This document shows positions 42,555 through 51,342 of a DNA stretch of 64,000 nucleotides, piece after piece. The position numbers and the translations under genes are program-made. The stretch is from Mycobacterium sp. PO1 (lineage in GTDB: Bacteria > Actinomycetota > Actinomycetes > Mycobacteriales > Mycobacteriaceae). Numbering within the stretch: the first letter of the stretch is position 1; every line of letters starts with the position of its first letter. Under the pieces are notes generated by a model that saw only the letters and a list, made by a program, of their open reading frames with translations, made no database searches and was not told the origin of the DNA. Location: contig NZ_BLTG01000096.1 of NCBI RefSeq assembly GCF_017312405.1, positions 62,255 to 126,254 on the forward strand, given 5' to 3'.

Positions 42555-43168
42555 GCCTGCCCCGCCAACGCGACGCCCATCATCGACTCGGTGGTCACGA
42601 GATCCATCAGCTGCTCGGCGCTGAAATCCTCGGTGCCCGAGGGCCTTTCCGGAATGACGAACCAGCGGGAGTGACCGCTGGAATCCCAGACCTTGATCTC
42701 GGTGTCCTCGGGCAACTCGACACCGATCTCGGCGAGCACGGTGCGCGGCTCGCGCGCGGCGCGGGCGCGGAACACCGGGTCTTTGTACCAGTAGGGCGGC
42801 AGGCCGAGCACGGGCCATGGGAAGCACGAGCACAGTGTGCAGATGACCAGGTTGTGCACACCGGGGCCGTTGGCGACCGCCTGCAGGTGTTCACCCTCGG
42901 CACCCGCCATTCCCTCGGGCAGTTCCAGTTCGGCGATCGCCGCGGGCGTGTCGCCGACGACGCGCGCGGCGAAGTCCGGGTCGGTCCACGCCTTCACGAC
43001 GATCTTCTTCCCGTTGAGCGGTGTCATCTCGGATTCGAAGTAGGCCAGCACCTTGTCGACGGTGGCGCTGGTGATCACTCCCTTCTCGATCAGCAGGCGC
43101 TCCAACGCGGATACCTTGTCGGCGCTGGCCTGTTCGCGGTCGGAGGGATAGGCAAACTGATCGGTCAC
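42551..43168 (-). CDS. nthA: Cobalt-type nitrile hydratase alpha subunit
   Basis: This 205-residue subunit holds the metal site. The motif CTLCSC (near residue 110) has threonine in place of the serine of iron-type enzymes, which marks cobalt-type hydratases. Its two flanking cysteines are the ones normally oxidised to sulfinic and sulfenic acid. The enzyme hydrates nitriles to amides. GTG 43168 has GGAG seven bases upstream. It overlaps the beta-subunit stop by four bases. No amidase gene is in the window, so the amide would be processed elsewhere. Confidence 0.95.
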   Translation of the reverse strand: MTDQFAYPSDREQASADKVSALERLLIEKGVITSATVDKVLAYFESEMTPLNGKKIVVKAWTDPDFAARVVGDTPAAIAELELPEGMAGAEGEHLQAVANGPGVHNLVICTLCSCFPWPVLGLPPYWYKDPVFRARAAREPRTVLAEIGVELPEDTEIKVWDSSGHSRWFVIPERPSGTEDFSAEQLMDLVTTESMMGVALAGQA

Positions 43169-43896
43169 TGGATCTCCTCGGCGGGTTGAAGGTAGGCCTC
43201 GAACAACTCGGCGTACAGGGTGTTGGCCCCGGGCTCGGCACGAACACCCCACAGTTCCCCGGGAGTGAATTCGACGATGTAGATCGGCATGGGATCGCCG
43301 ATGCCGTCGCCGGTGTGCACGAAATAGCCGTAATCGCCTTCGAAGATGCGTGTCACCGTGCCGATCCGGTCCCGCAGGTAGCCCGGCAGCCGGGTGTGGT
43401 CGCCGGCCGGGACGTCGGCGATGCGTACGGCATCGCCGACCGCGAACTTCGGGTGCGCGGTGTCGCGACGAGGGCTGTCGCCGCGGCGCAGGTAGTCGAT
43501 CACCTGATCGTCGATGGCGGTGTCACCGCCCTCGGCCGACCAGGGCTCCCCGGCCCTGGCCGCGATCTCGTCCTCGGTGACGTAACCGTTGTCGATGAAG
43601 AACTGGGTGATCCCACCGAGCCACTTCTCGTAGTAACGGAACTTGAAGTAGTCGAACGGGTTCATGCCTTCCGCGCCCGTGCGCAAACTCGCCCATGTCC
43701 ATTCGTCCCGGAACGCGGTGGGCACGTCGGCGATCGGGTATTCGGGCAACGCCGATCCCAGATGGTTACTCAGACCCATCATCGCGACGTGGATGCCGAA
43801 GATCCGTTTCTCCCAGTCCTCGACGAAGACCCGCTTCTCGAGGTTCAGCGGTTCGGGAAGGCCCTCCAGGCCGCCCAGGTAATGCTGCAACTTCAT
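43165..43896 (-). CDS. nthB: Nitrile hydratase beta subunit
   Basis: This 243-residue subunit begins MKLQHYLGGLEGLPEPL, as is typical, and includes FGIHVAMMGLSNHLG, NPFDYFKFRYYEKW (about residue 84) and the C-terminal SH3-like barrel (HPKFAVGDAVRIAD...TPGELWG). It forms the heterotetramer with the alpha subunit. Beta precedes alpha, the order known for cobalt-type operons of rhodococci. ATG 43896 overlaps the upstream membrane gene by four bases. Confidence 0.95.
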   Translation of the reverse strand: MKLQHYLGGLEGLPEPLNLEKRVFVEDWEKRIFGIHVAMMGLSNHLGSALPEYPIADVPTAFRDEWTWASLRTGAEGMNPFDYFKFRYYEKWLGGITQFFIDNGYVTEDEIAARAGEPWSAEGGDTAIDDQVIDYLRRGDSPRRDTAHPKFAVGDAVRIADVPAGDHTRLPGYLRDRIGTVTRIFEGDYGYFVHTGDGIGDPMPIYIVEFTPGELWGVRAEPGANTLYAELFEAYLQPAEEIQ

Positions 43897-44417
43897 GCGG
43901 TGGCACCTTTCGTGTCGGGGCGCTGCGCCGGCGCCGTCTTGGTCATCACGTTCGCCAGGTATTCCGAGGCCATGCCGAACGTTGCGCCCAGCACGCAGGC
44001 GCATGCCGCGACCAGGCCGGGATGGGAGATGCTGGTCTCGTGGACCAGCGCCCCGGTTCCGGCGACCGTGGACACCGTGGAGGCGAAGCCGACCACCACC
44101 GCCGGGGTCGTCGACAGCAGACCGACCCAGGACGCCTGGACCATCAGCGCGCTCCCGACGCCCACTGCGATGGCGGTGGCGGTCAGGCTGCCGCCGAGCA
44201 GGTATGCGGCGTAGAGGCTGGCCACCGCGATGACGACGCCGACCAGGTTGGACGCCACCGAGCGCACCCAACCCGCCGGGCCGCCGCCGACGAAGAAGAA
44301 CGATGCCCATGCCAGGAACACCACCCAGATCGGCACCGTGATCACGGTGGCGGTGAACGCCACCGCCACGCCGCCGAGGACGCCGATGCTCAGCGTCAAC
44401 GCAGATCGCGAATCCAT
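43893..44417 (-). CDS. DUF1097-like membrane protein of the nitrile hydratase operon
   Basis: This 174-residue protein has about five transmembrane helices (residues about 8-28, 35-52, 58-78, 85-105 and 118-140), with FFFVGGGPAGWVRS near 43, resembling DUF1097 inner-membrane proteins. ATG 44417 follows GAGGT. It is the first gene of the coupled operon and its stop overlaps the beta subunit start, so a task in nitrile, amide or cobalt transport is plausible but unproven. Confidence 0.78.
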   Translation of the reverse strand: MDSRSALTLSIGVLGGVAVAFTATVITVPIWVVFLAWASFFFVGGGPAGWVRSVASNLVGVVIAVASLYAAYLLGGSLTATAIAVGVGSALMVQASWVGLLSTTPAVVVGFASTVSTVAGTGALVHETSISHPGLVAACACVLGATFGMASEYLANVMTKTAPAQRPDTKGATA

Positions 44418-44662
44418 GAAGTTGCACCTCGTTCGGTTGTCTGTCCGGTGTGCCCAACGCCGCGTGTCGACGCTGGATCCGGGAACCACGTTGAGTGGGA
44501 GGTGTTTCCGATTGGTGAACGAGGCTTTTCGGTTGCTGACGAGGGTGGACATCTCGTGCGCAGAAGCAGACATCGCAGATCTGGGCCGACCGAGACGGAC
44601 AGAACAGGCGAAAATCCGGACATCGGCGCGCGCGGCGATGGGGACGCGCCAACCATGATTCA

Positions 44663-45658
44663 ATGTGCCACAACCGCCGCCCGCGCCGCATCGCGGTGCT
44701 GGTTTTCGACGGCGTACGCACCCTGGATGTGACCGGTCCGCTGGAGGTTTTCGACGTCGCCCGCACTCTCGGATGTGCGTACCCGGTCGCGTTGTACTCG
44801 TGCGGTACGTCGCGCAGCGTCCGATGTTCGTCGGGCCTGTCGTTCGAGACGCTTCCCGCTGCTGAGCTGCCCCCGGAGATCGACACCCTGCTCGTACCCG
44901 GTGGCGCGGCTTTCGTCAGCGACGGTGTCCCCCAGGACCTGCAGCAATTGCTCCGCACGCATGCGCCGGCCGCACGGCGGGTGGCCTCGGTCTGCGCCGG
45001 AGCCTTCGCACTCGGCGCGGCAGGCCTGCTGGAGGGACGCCGGGCCACCACCCACTGGCGCCACCTCGACAGCTTCGCAGCGCGCCACCCCTCGACCGTC
45101 GTGGAGCGGGATTCGGTGTACACCCGCGACGGGGAGCTGTGGACGTCTGCGGGCGTCGCGGCCGGCATCGACCTGGCGCTGGCGCTCGTCGCCGACGACC
45201 ACGGCTCCGGCGCCGCACAGCAGATCGCCAAGGAATTGGTCATCATGGGCCGGCGAATGGAGGGCCATCCCCAGATTTCGGTGGCCGCACGAACACCCAG
45301 ACCCCAACACCCCGAGCTGGAACGTCTGATGGCCACCGTGAACGCCGACCCGGCCGGACGTTACGACCTCGACACCGTCGCCGCTCGAGTGGGGTTGAGT
45401 GCACGGCATCTCGCCAGAGTCTTCAAAGCCCAGGTCGGCATGTCGCTGCGCGAGTACGTCCACGAGGTCCGGCTGGAGAACGCGGTGGGACTGGTGCTCG
45501 CCGGGGAGTCCTTCCATGCGGCGTCTCAGAGAAGCGGCCTGCGCTACGGCGCCCAGGTGCGCGACTACCTCGCCGCGCACTGCGCGCGGCCGGTCGGCGC
45601 ACGCGAGTCACTGGTCGATTCCGGTGGTGCGGAAGCGGTTCCGGTATACCCCGGGTGA
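44663..45658 (+). CDS. GlxA-family AraC regulator (DJ-1/PfpI fusion)
   Basis: This 331-residue protein joins a DJ-1/PfpI-like domain (about residues 8-180; LLVPGG near 73 and SVCAGAFALGAAGLL with the nucleophile-elbow cysteine near 113) to an AraC helix-turn-helix domain (about 220-320; VAARVGLSARHLARVFKAQ). It is divergent from the nitrile hydratase operon across 245 bases and is the best candidate for its regulator. The start at 44663 has no clear ribosome site. Its last 51 bases overlap the 3' end of the convergent GlxA-type gene. Confidence 0.85.
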   Translation: MCHNRRPRRIAVLVFDGVRTLDVTGPLEVFDVARTLGCAYPVALYSCGTSRSVRCSSGLSFETLPAAELPPEIDTLLVPGGAAFVSDGVPQDLQQLLRTHAPAARRVASVCAGAFALGAAGLLEGRRATTHWRHLDSFAARHPSTVVERDSVYTRDGELWTSAGVAAGIDLALALVADDHGSGAAQQIAKELVIMGRRMEGHPQISVAARTPRPQHPELERLMATVNADPAGRYDLDTVAARVGLSARHLARVFKAQVGMSLREYVHEVRLENAVGLVLAGESFHAASQRSGLRYGAQVRDYLAAHCARPVGARESLVDSGGAEAVPVYPG

Positions 45659-46687
45659 GACCCCCAGATTGCGACGGAAGGTGCGCCGCAACGTGTCCGA
45701 CGTGCCGAACCCGGCGCGTCGGGCCACCGCGTCCTGGCTGTGGTCGCTGGTCGCCAGCAGCACCTTGGCAGCTTCGAGCCGCGCCTTCTCGACGAAACGG
45801 GCCGGTGTCATCCCGACCTGGTCGCGGAACATCCGGACCAGGTGCCGCTCGCTGACCACCGCCCGACCGGCCATGGCGGCCGTCGAATGGTCGCCGCCCG
45901 GGTCGGCGACGACAGAGTCCAGGATGTCGCGCAGGCCTCCGGAGACCGGCCGGGCCGCCTCGGCCCAGACGCTGAACTGGGCCTGACCGCCGGGCCGCTG
46001 CAGGAACACCACCATCCACCGGGCCACGCGGCGAGCCACGTTCGGGCCGTAGTCACTTTCCACCAGGGCGAGCGCCAGGTCGATACCGGCGGTGATGCCG
46101 GCCCCGGTGATGTAGCGGCCGTCCTGGACGAACAGTGAGTCGGGATCCACCTCGACCTGGGGATAGCTGCGGCCCAGCGTCTGGCAGTGTGCCCAGTGTG
46201 TGGTGGCCCGGCGCCCGTCGAGCAGTCCCAGCGCAGCGAGTACGAACGACCCCGTGCACACCGAGGCGACCCTGCGCGCTCGCGGGGCCAGCTCGGCCAC
46301 CATCTTCATCGCGTCCGGGACGCAGTCCGGCGTCGGCTCCTCGGGGATGTCGTGCAGGCCGGGGGTGAAGGTGAAGTCCGCCGGAACCCCACCGGGCACC
46401 AGCAGCGTGTCGATCTCGCGGGGCACCTCAGCCAGCGCGACATCGACGTCGAGCTTCGCGTAGGCCGTGGTGCCCACCGGCTGCCCGGTCGGCGAGGCCA
46501 GCAGCACCCGGTAGTTCGCCCCGAAGTCGTTGGCGCGGGCGAAGATCTCCAGCGGCGCCGCGACATCCTGCAACGTCACCTTGTTGTAGAGCGCGAAGAC
46601 GACGGTGCGGGGCCCACTCGCCGTGGCTTCCGCCCATGCATCGTCCGGCGCCACCTCGTCGTGGTCATGCCTGAATTCGTCGGCCAT
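45608..46687 (-). CDS. Second GlxA-family AraC regulator
   Basis: This 359-residue protein has a DJ-1/PfpI domain (about residues 25-210; LLVPGG near 95 and SVCTGSFVLAALGLLDG with the conserved cysteine) and an AraC domain (about 245-345; VSERHLVRMFRDQVGMTPARF and RRTFRRNLGVSPGVYR). It is a distinct paralogue of the gene at 44663, in tail-to-tail orientation with a 51-base overlap. It is not adjacent to an obvious enzyme operon. The downstream P1B-5 ATPase gene on the same strand ends about 245 bases upstream of its start. Confidence 0.87.
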   Translation of the reverse strand: MADEFRHDHDEVAPDDAWAEATASGPRTVVFALYNKVTLQDVAAPLEIFARANDFGANYRVLLASPTGQPVGTTAYAKLDVDVALAEVPREIDTLLVPGGVPADFTFTPGLHDIPEEPTPDCVPDAMKMVAELAPRARRVASVCTGSFVLAALGLLDGRRATTHWAHCQTLGRSYPQVEVDPDSLFVQDGRYITGAGITAGIDLALALVESDYGPNVARRVARWMVVFLQRPGGQAQFSVWAEAARPVSGGLRDILDSVVADPGGDHSTAAMAGRAVVSERHLVRMFRDQVGMTPARFVEKARLEAAKVLLATSDHSQDAVARRAGFGTSDTLRRTFRRNLGVSPGVYRNRFRTTGIDQ

Positions 46688-46932
46688 GCGCTTCGAATCG
46701 CCCTTTCCTGACCCCCGCCATCTACTGCGGCGTCACGGATCCGGAAAGCGGTCTGCCGGGTGTGCACAGCGCTGGCTGGGCATGAGCACCGCAAGGCCGG
46801 GCGGCTCTCCTCCGCTGACGACAACCGAACGGTAACTCAGCGCATACCCACTGTCGCGGGCAAGCCGTTAACAGGATGTTGCGACAGATTCGTCCACGCG
46901 GCAATTCATGTCCCCACCCATCTCGTCGACGG

Positions 46933-49380
46933 TCATGTGCCGTCCTTCGCGGGTCGGCTGGAGGGCAGCGGCACGCCTTGTGTCGGGTCGTCGGGCGAGG
47001 TGCTGAGTGGTGACCGAGACCCGGGCACCCTCGTCGGCCCGCCGTCCGCGTCCTGCTGCGAGAGGGTGAAGTAATTCTCTTCTTCTTGCACGAAGTGCAA
47101 GCGCAGCAACGTATGCAACCCGTAGAGGCAGGCGAGCAGATCGTCGACTTGGTAGGGCTGGATGCCACCGGCTGCGTCTGCGACCTGGATGTGGGTGCCG
47201 ATCCGATCGGAGAGCCGGGCGATCTCGACATGCGTGCGACTCATCGTTGCCGTGGCTTCGGCGCTGTGGAGCGGTTCGGCCAGTGCCGGATACAGCTCGT
47301 TCTCCTCAGCCCGCTCGTGCGGCAGTATCCGTGCCTCGAGCAAGGCATGGGCCGCTCGCACGGCCTGCAGCGAATCGGCATCGGCGCTGTGGACCAACCG
47401 ATCTGCAGTGTCGCGGATCGTCTGCACTGCCTGCCGCAACTCGTCGTGCTCGGTGGCGAATCGGTCCAGCAGACGCTCGGTATCCGCCGACACCCGAACC
47501 TGAGCGTCCGGACTGCCGCCGAGAGCGCGCAGCGCGTTGAGGATGACCGCCACGTCGATGGCCTCCTGCAGCAGCGCCCCCGGAGCGGGGGCGAGCCAAC
47601 CCACCGCGGCAATCCCCATCGCCAGCAGAGACAACCCCATGCCGACGCCTGCGCTCTGCACCGCGATGCGACGCGACCAGCGCGCGGTGTCCATGGCATC
47701 GGCCAGGCGGTCGAGGCGGTCCGTGGTCAGCACGATGTCGGCCGCCTCGGACGACGCCGTGGCTCCGCGCGCGCCCATCGCCACGCCGACCGTCGCAGCC
47801 GCTAAGGCGGGTGCGTCGTTGATGCCGTCGCCGACCATCACAGTCACCGCTCGTTCCCGTTCGGCGCGCACCGCGGCGACCTTGTCGGCCGGTGTCTGCC
47901 GGGCGTACACCTCGTCGAGTCCCAGAACGGTGCCCACTTCCCGCGCCGGTTCCGGACGGTCACCGGTGAGCATCACCAGCCGGGTGAACCCGGCCTCACG
48001 GAGTCGTCGCATCGTTCGGGGAGCCTGACGCCGTAGCGGATCCCGTAACAAGACCGCACCGACAGGGTCCTGCTCGACGCAAACCCACGCCACCGCAGCG
48101 CTGTCCAACCGGGCGCGGTTCAGCGCCCCCTCGGTCCAACCGACGGCGGCGCTGTCACCGGCCGTCTTCCCCACGCTGACCCGCCGGTTGTCGAGGACCG
48201 CGCTGACGCCCCAGCCGGGCTCCTCGGTCACGTCGGCGGGCAGGGAAAGCTGCAGGCCGCGGCCGAGCGCTTCGGCCACGATCGCTTCGGCCAGCACGTG
48301 CGGCGAAACCTGGTCGACCGATGCGGCCAGACGCAAGACTTCTGCCGCGTCGATACCGGGCGCCGCGACGACGTCGACCACACGCGGCCGGCCCATCGTC
48401 AAGGTGCCTGTCTTGTCCATCACCAAAGTCGTTGCGTGACCGAGGTTCTCCAGCGCACCTCCGCTCCGGACCACCACCCCGACCCGTGAGGCCCGGGACA
48501 GCCCCGAGACGATGGCCACCGGCGCCGCCAGCAGAAGCGGACACGGGGTGGCGACGACCAACACCGCCACGGCGCGGACCGCCGAGCCGCTGGCCAGCCA
48601 CGCTGCCCCCGCCACCAGTAGCGTCACGGGTAAGAAATACGCCGCATAGCGGTCGGCCAACCGCACCACCGGTGCGCTCTCCGCACCCGCCTGTTGCGCG
48701 AGCCGCACGATGCCGGCATACGTGCTGTCCTCGGCCCGCGCCTCGGCGCGCAGCGCGAACACGCTGCCGGCATTGACCACACCGCTGCGCACGAGGTCAC
48801 CGACGGATCGGTCCACCTGCAACGGCTCCCCGGTCAGAGCCGACTCGTCCAACACCGCGTCACCCTCGACGACGCGTCCGTCCACCGGGACCACATCACC
48901 GGAGGCGACGATGAGGACGTCATCGACGTCGATCTCGGCGACGGTGACCACGCGGACCTCATCGCCGTCACGCAGACGCGCGAAGCGCGGGGCGCGCTGC
49001 AGCAACGCGGTGAGGTCACGGGCGGCGCGGCGAGTGGCAGCGGCGTCCAACGCCCGTCCGCTTGCCAGCATCACCGCGATCAGCGCACCGGCGAGGTATT
49101 CACCCACGATCAAGGTGCCGGCCAGGGACAGCACCGCAATCAGGTCGACTCCCGCCCGTCGGTCGCGCAGCGCGACGACCACCCACACCACGGCGGGCAG
49201 GATGGCGACGATGGTGCCCGCCATCCAGCACCTGTCCGCGACGGCGTGGGCCCCGAGAAGCCGAGCGACACCGCCGACGAGCAGCGCTCCGACCGTGAGC
49301 ACCACCAAGGCCGGCTCCACCCCGGCGCGCATCCGGTGCAGCGCTCGCCCCACCCCGGCGCGCACACCACTGGTGAACAT
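46933..49380 (-). CDS. P1B-5 ATPase with C-terminal hemerythrin domain
   Basis: This 815-residue heavy-metal P-type ATPase lacks an N-terminal HMA domain. The TM4 motif is TPCP (VVATPCPLLLAAPVA near residue 284), the phosphorylation site DKTGTLT near 327 and GDGINDAPAL near 525. After the last helix a hemerythrin domain spans about residues 640-770, with EHDELRQAV, ILPHERAEENELYP, THVEIARL and LRLHFVQEEENYF supplying His/Glu ligands for a diiron centre. TPCP plus hemerythrin defines the P1B-5 group, of which Sinorhizobium Nia responds to Ni and Fe. It is divergent from a VIT-family transporter gene. Confidence 0.9.
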   Translation of the reverse strand: MFTSGVRAGVGRALHRMRAGVEPALVVLTVGALLVGGVARLLGAHAVADRCWMAGTIVAILPAVVWVVVALRDRRAGVDLIAVLSLAGTLIVGEYLAGALIAVMLASGRALDAAATRRAARDLTALLQRAPRFARLRDGDEVRVVTVAEIDVDDVLIVASGDVVPVDGRVVEGDAVLDESALTGEPLQVDRSVGDLVRSGVVNAGSVFALRAEARAEDSTYAGIVRLAQQAGAESAPVVRLADRYAAYFLPVTLLVAGAAWLASGSAVRAVAVLVVATPCPLLLAAPVAIVSGLSRASRVGVVVRSGGALENLGHATTLVMDKTGTLTMGRPRVVDVVAAPGIDAAEVLRLAASVDQVSPHVLAEAIVAEALGRGLQLSLPADVTEEPGWGVSAVLDNRRVSVGKTAGDSAAVGWTEGALNRARLDSAAVAWVCVEQDPVGAVLLRDPLRRQAPRTMRRLREAGFTRLVMLTGDRPEPAREVGTVLGLDEVYARQTPADKVAAVRAERERAVTVMVGDGINDAPALAAATVGVAMGARGATASSEAADIVLTTDRLDRLADAMDTARWSRRIAVQSAGVGMGLSLLAMGIAAVGWLAPAPGALLQEAIDVAVILNALRALGGSPDAQVRVSADTERLLDRFATEHDELRQAVQTIRDTADRLVHSADADSLQAVRAAHALLEARILPHERAEENELYPALAEPLHSAEATATMSRTHVEIARLSDRIGTHIQVADAAGGIQPYQVDDLLACLYGLHTLLRLHFVQEEENYFTLSQQDADGGPTRVPGSRSPLSTSPDDPTQGVPLPSSRPAKDGT

Positions 49381-49431
49381 GGCACAAGTCGATCACCGGC
49401 AACCACGGGACACAAGGGTCGTAATACCTCC

Positions 49432-49457
49432 TGCGGCGGGCGGCACGGCCCGCCGCA
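49432..49457. promoter_or_regulatory. Strong inverted repeat in divergent ATPase/VIT promoter
   Basis: TGCGGCGGGC (49432-49441) and GCCCGCCGCA (49448-49457) form a perfect 10-bp stem with loop GGCACG. A second repeat, AGCCTGC (49471-49477) and GCAGGCT (49491-49497), follows. Both sit in the 139-base region between divergent genes, where a terminator is not expected, so an operator or leader structure is more likely. Confidence 0.5.
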
Positions 49458-49519
49458 CGCAGGTTTGGGCAGCCTGCTCTTGCTAGCCGGGCAGGCTCGG
49501 CGCTGACTACCGTGACGCC

Positions 49520-50233
49520 GTGACCACACCGTCCCATCCGGCCGAGCCGCACACCGGCTCCGTGGCCGCCAAACTCAACTGGCTGCGCGCCGGGGTTCTC
49601 GGCGCCAACGACGGCATCGTGTCGACCGCAGGCATCGTGGTCGGCGTGGCCGCGGCGACCGCCGAGCGCGGCCCGATCCTGACCGCGGGCATCGCCGGCC
49701 TCGCCGCCGGGGCGGTGTCGATGGCGTTGGGCGAATACGTCTCTGTCAGCACCCAGCGCGACACCGAGAAGGCACTACTGAGCAAGGAACGCCGAGAGCT
49801 CCGGGAGGACCCCGACGCCGAACTCGACGAGCTGGCCGCGCTCTACGAAGGCAAGGGGCTGACGCGCCGCACCGCGCGCACCGTCGCCGAGGAGCTCACG
49901 GCGCGCGACGCCTTCTCCGCGCACGCCGAGATCGAACTCGGCATCACCCCGGGCGAGCTGACGAATCCGTGGCAGGCGGCGCTGTCGTCGGCGCTGGCGT
50001 TCACGGTCGGCGCGCTGCTGCCCCTGATCGCCATCCTTGTGCCCCCGACCACGTGGCGGGTCCCCGTCACCGTGGTCGCCGTCCTGGTGGCGTTGGTGAT
50101 CACCGGAGCCGTGTCCGCGGCCCTGGGTGGCGCCCCGAAGCAGCGGGCCGTACTGCGCAACCTCATCGGCGGTGGGCTGGCGTTGACGATCACCTACGCG
50201 ATCGGTCATCTGGTGGGGGCCGCAATCGCATGA
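49520..50233 (+). CDS. VIT-family iron/manganese transporter
   Basis: This 237-residue membrane protein belongs to the VIT1/CCC1 family. It shows LRAGVLGANDGIVSTAGIV at residues 22-40 (first helix), AGAVSMALGEYVSVSTQRD in the second helix, a cytoplasmic metal-binding helix with E-rich RRELREDPDAELDEL, and three later helices. These proteins move Fe2+ or Mn2+ out of the cytoplasm. GTG 49520 is used. Its divergence from the P1B-5 ATPase gene suggests joint response to iron or nickel excess. Confidence 0.92.
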   Translation: MTTPSHPAEPHTGSVAAKLNWLRAGVLGANDGIVSTAGIVVGVAAATAERGPILTAGIAGLAAGAVSMALGEYVSVSTQRDTEKALLSKERRELREDPDAELDELAALYEGKGLTRRTARTVAEELTARDAFSAHAEIELGITPGELTNPWQAALSSALAFTVGALLPLIAILVPPTTWRVPVTVVAVLVALVITGAVSAALGGAPKQRAVLRNLIGGGLALTITYAIGHLVGAAIA

Positions 50234-50275
50234 GTGCTTGACGCGACCACAACGACCACAACCTCCATTACGGCC

Positions 50276-50295
50276 ACAAGAGTGACTTGGGTCAC
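50276..50295. promoter_or_regulatory. Candidate CitB-type regulator site upstream of tctC
   Basis: ACAAGAGTGACTTGGGTCAC contains the 5-bp inverted repeat GTGAC/GTCAC and agrees at 17 of 20 positions with the sequence at 54406-54425 before the kinase gene. It ends 45 bases before the tctC start. Confidence 0.65.
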
Positions 50296-50340
50296 ATCAG
50301 TGCGTGATGATCTGCACAGAACACACCGAAAGGAACGAAG

Positions 50341-51342
50341 GTGCAGATCAAAGCAGCGCTGCGCTGGACGGTTGCCCTCCTCTGCGTCGGCGCTCTGGTG
50401 GTGGCCGCCGGCATCGACGCCAGCCGAACCGGCGCCGGAGCCAACGCCCGCGCGAAACTCACACTCATCGCGCCGGCCGCTGCCGGCGGCGGCTGGGACC
50501 TCGTAGCGCGGGAGTCACAGCAGGCCCTGCGCAGCGACGGGATCGTCAACAACGTGCAGGTGGTCAACGTCCCGGGCGCCGCCGGAACCATCGGCCTGAG
50601 CCAACTGTCCCGGCTCGACAGTGACCCCACCACGATGATGGTCACCGGAACCGTGATGCTCGGCGGCATCATCCGCAACGACTCCCCCGTCGACCTGTCC
50701 ACCATGACGCCGGTGGCGCGCCTCGCCGAGGACTTCGAAGTCATCACCGTGCAGGCGGATTCGCCGTTCCGGACCATCGACGACTTCCTGCAGGCATGGC
50801 GGGCCGACCCCGCGGCGCTGCCCATCGGCGGTGGATCCGCCGGCGGCATCGACCACATGGTCGCCGCACAGCTGGCGCTGGCCGCCGGCGTCGATCCGGC
50901 CCAGATCCGCTATGCGGCCTACGCCGGTGGGGGCGAGCTCACCATCAACCTGCTCTCCACCGCCCCCGGCACCCCCAGCGTCGGTATCAGCGGCTACAAC
51001 GACTTTCGCGACCTGCTCATCGAAGGCCGACTCCGCCCGCTGATGGTGGTGGCGCCGCAGCGCCTCGAGGGGCTGGAGGCACCCACCGCCGAGGAGGCCG
51101 GTTATCCCGAGGTGGACCTGGTCAACTGGCGCGGTTATGTCGCCCCACCCGGTCTCGACCCGGGCGAACAACAGGAACTCATCGACATCGTCACCGAGAT
51201 GGTGGCCACCGAGCAGTGGCGCAGCGCCGTCGACCGCAACCGCTGGGACGAATCCTTCCTGACCGGTGACGAGTTCGGCGCCTTCCTGCGCACCGAACAG
51301 GAACGGATAGCGACCATTCTTCGAGATCTGGGGCTGGCATGA
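50341..51342 (+). CDS. tctC: Tripartite tricarboxylate transporter binding protein TctC
   Basis: This 333-residue exported solute-binding protein has an N-terminal hydrophobic segment (about residues 8-24) without a lipobox cysteine. The TctC ligand loop AAAGGGWDLVAR lies near 45 and GGGSAGGIDH near 163. It captures citrate or a related carboxylate for TctAB. GTG 50341 follows AAGGA. The stop overlaps tctB by four bases. Confidence 0.9.
   Translation: MQIKAALRWTVALLCVGALVVAAGIDASRTGAGANARAKLTLIAPAAAGGGWDLVARESQQALRSDGIVNNVQVVNVPGAAGTIGLSQLSRLDSDPTTMMVTGTVMLGGIIRNDSPVDLSTMTPVARLAEDFEVITVQADSPFRTIDDFLQAWRADPAALPIGGGSAGGIDHMVAAQLALAAGVDPAQIRYAAYAGGGELTINLLSTAPGTPSVGISGYNDFRDLLIEGRLRPLMVVAPQRLEGLEAPTAEEAGYPEVDLVNWRGYVAPPGLDPGEQQELIDIVTEMVATEQWRSAVDRNRWDESFLTGDEFGAFLRTEQERIATILRDLGLA

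Noticed and set aside
44418..44662. Search for a cobalt or NmtR/KmtR-type operator or B12 riboswitch before the nitrile hydratase operon
   Set aside because: No palindrome resembling 36483 or 39077 and no B12-box consensus was seen.
46688..46932. Search for a small gene in the 245-base gap before the P1B-5 ATPase gene end
   Set aside because: Frames here are short or antisense extensions without ribosome sites; most likely promoter of the GlxA-type gene at 46687.
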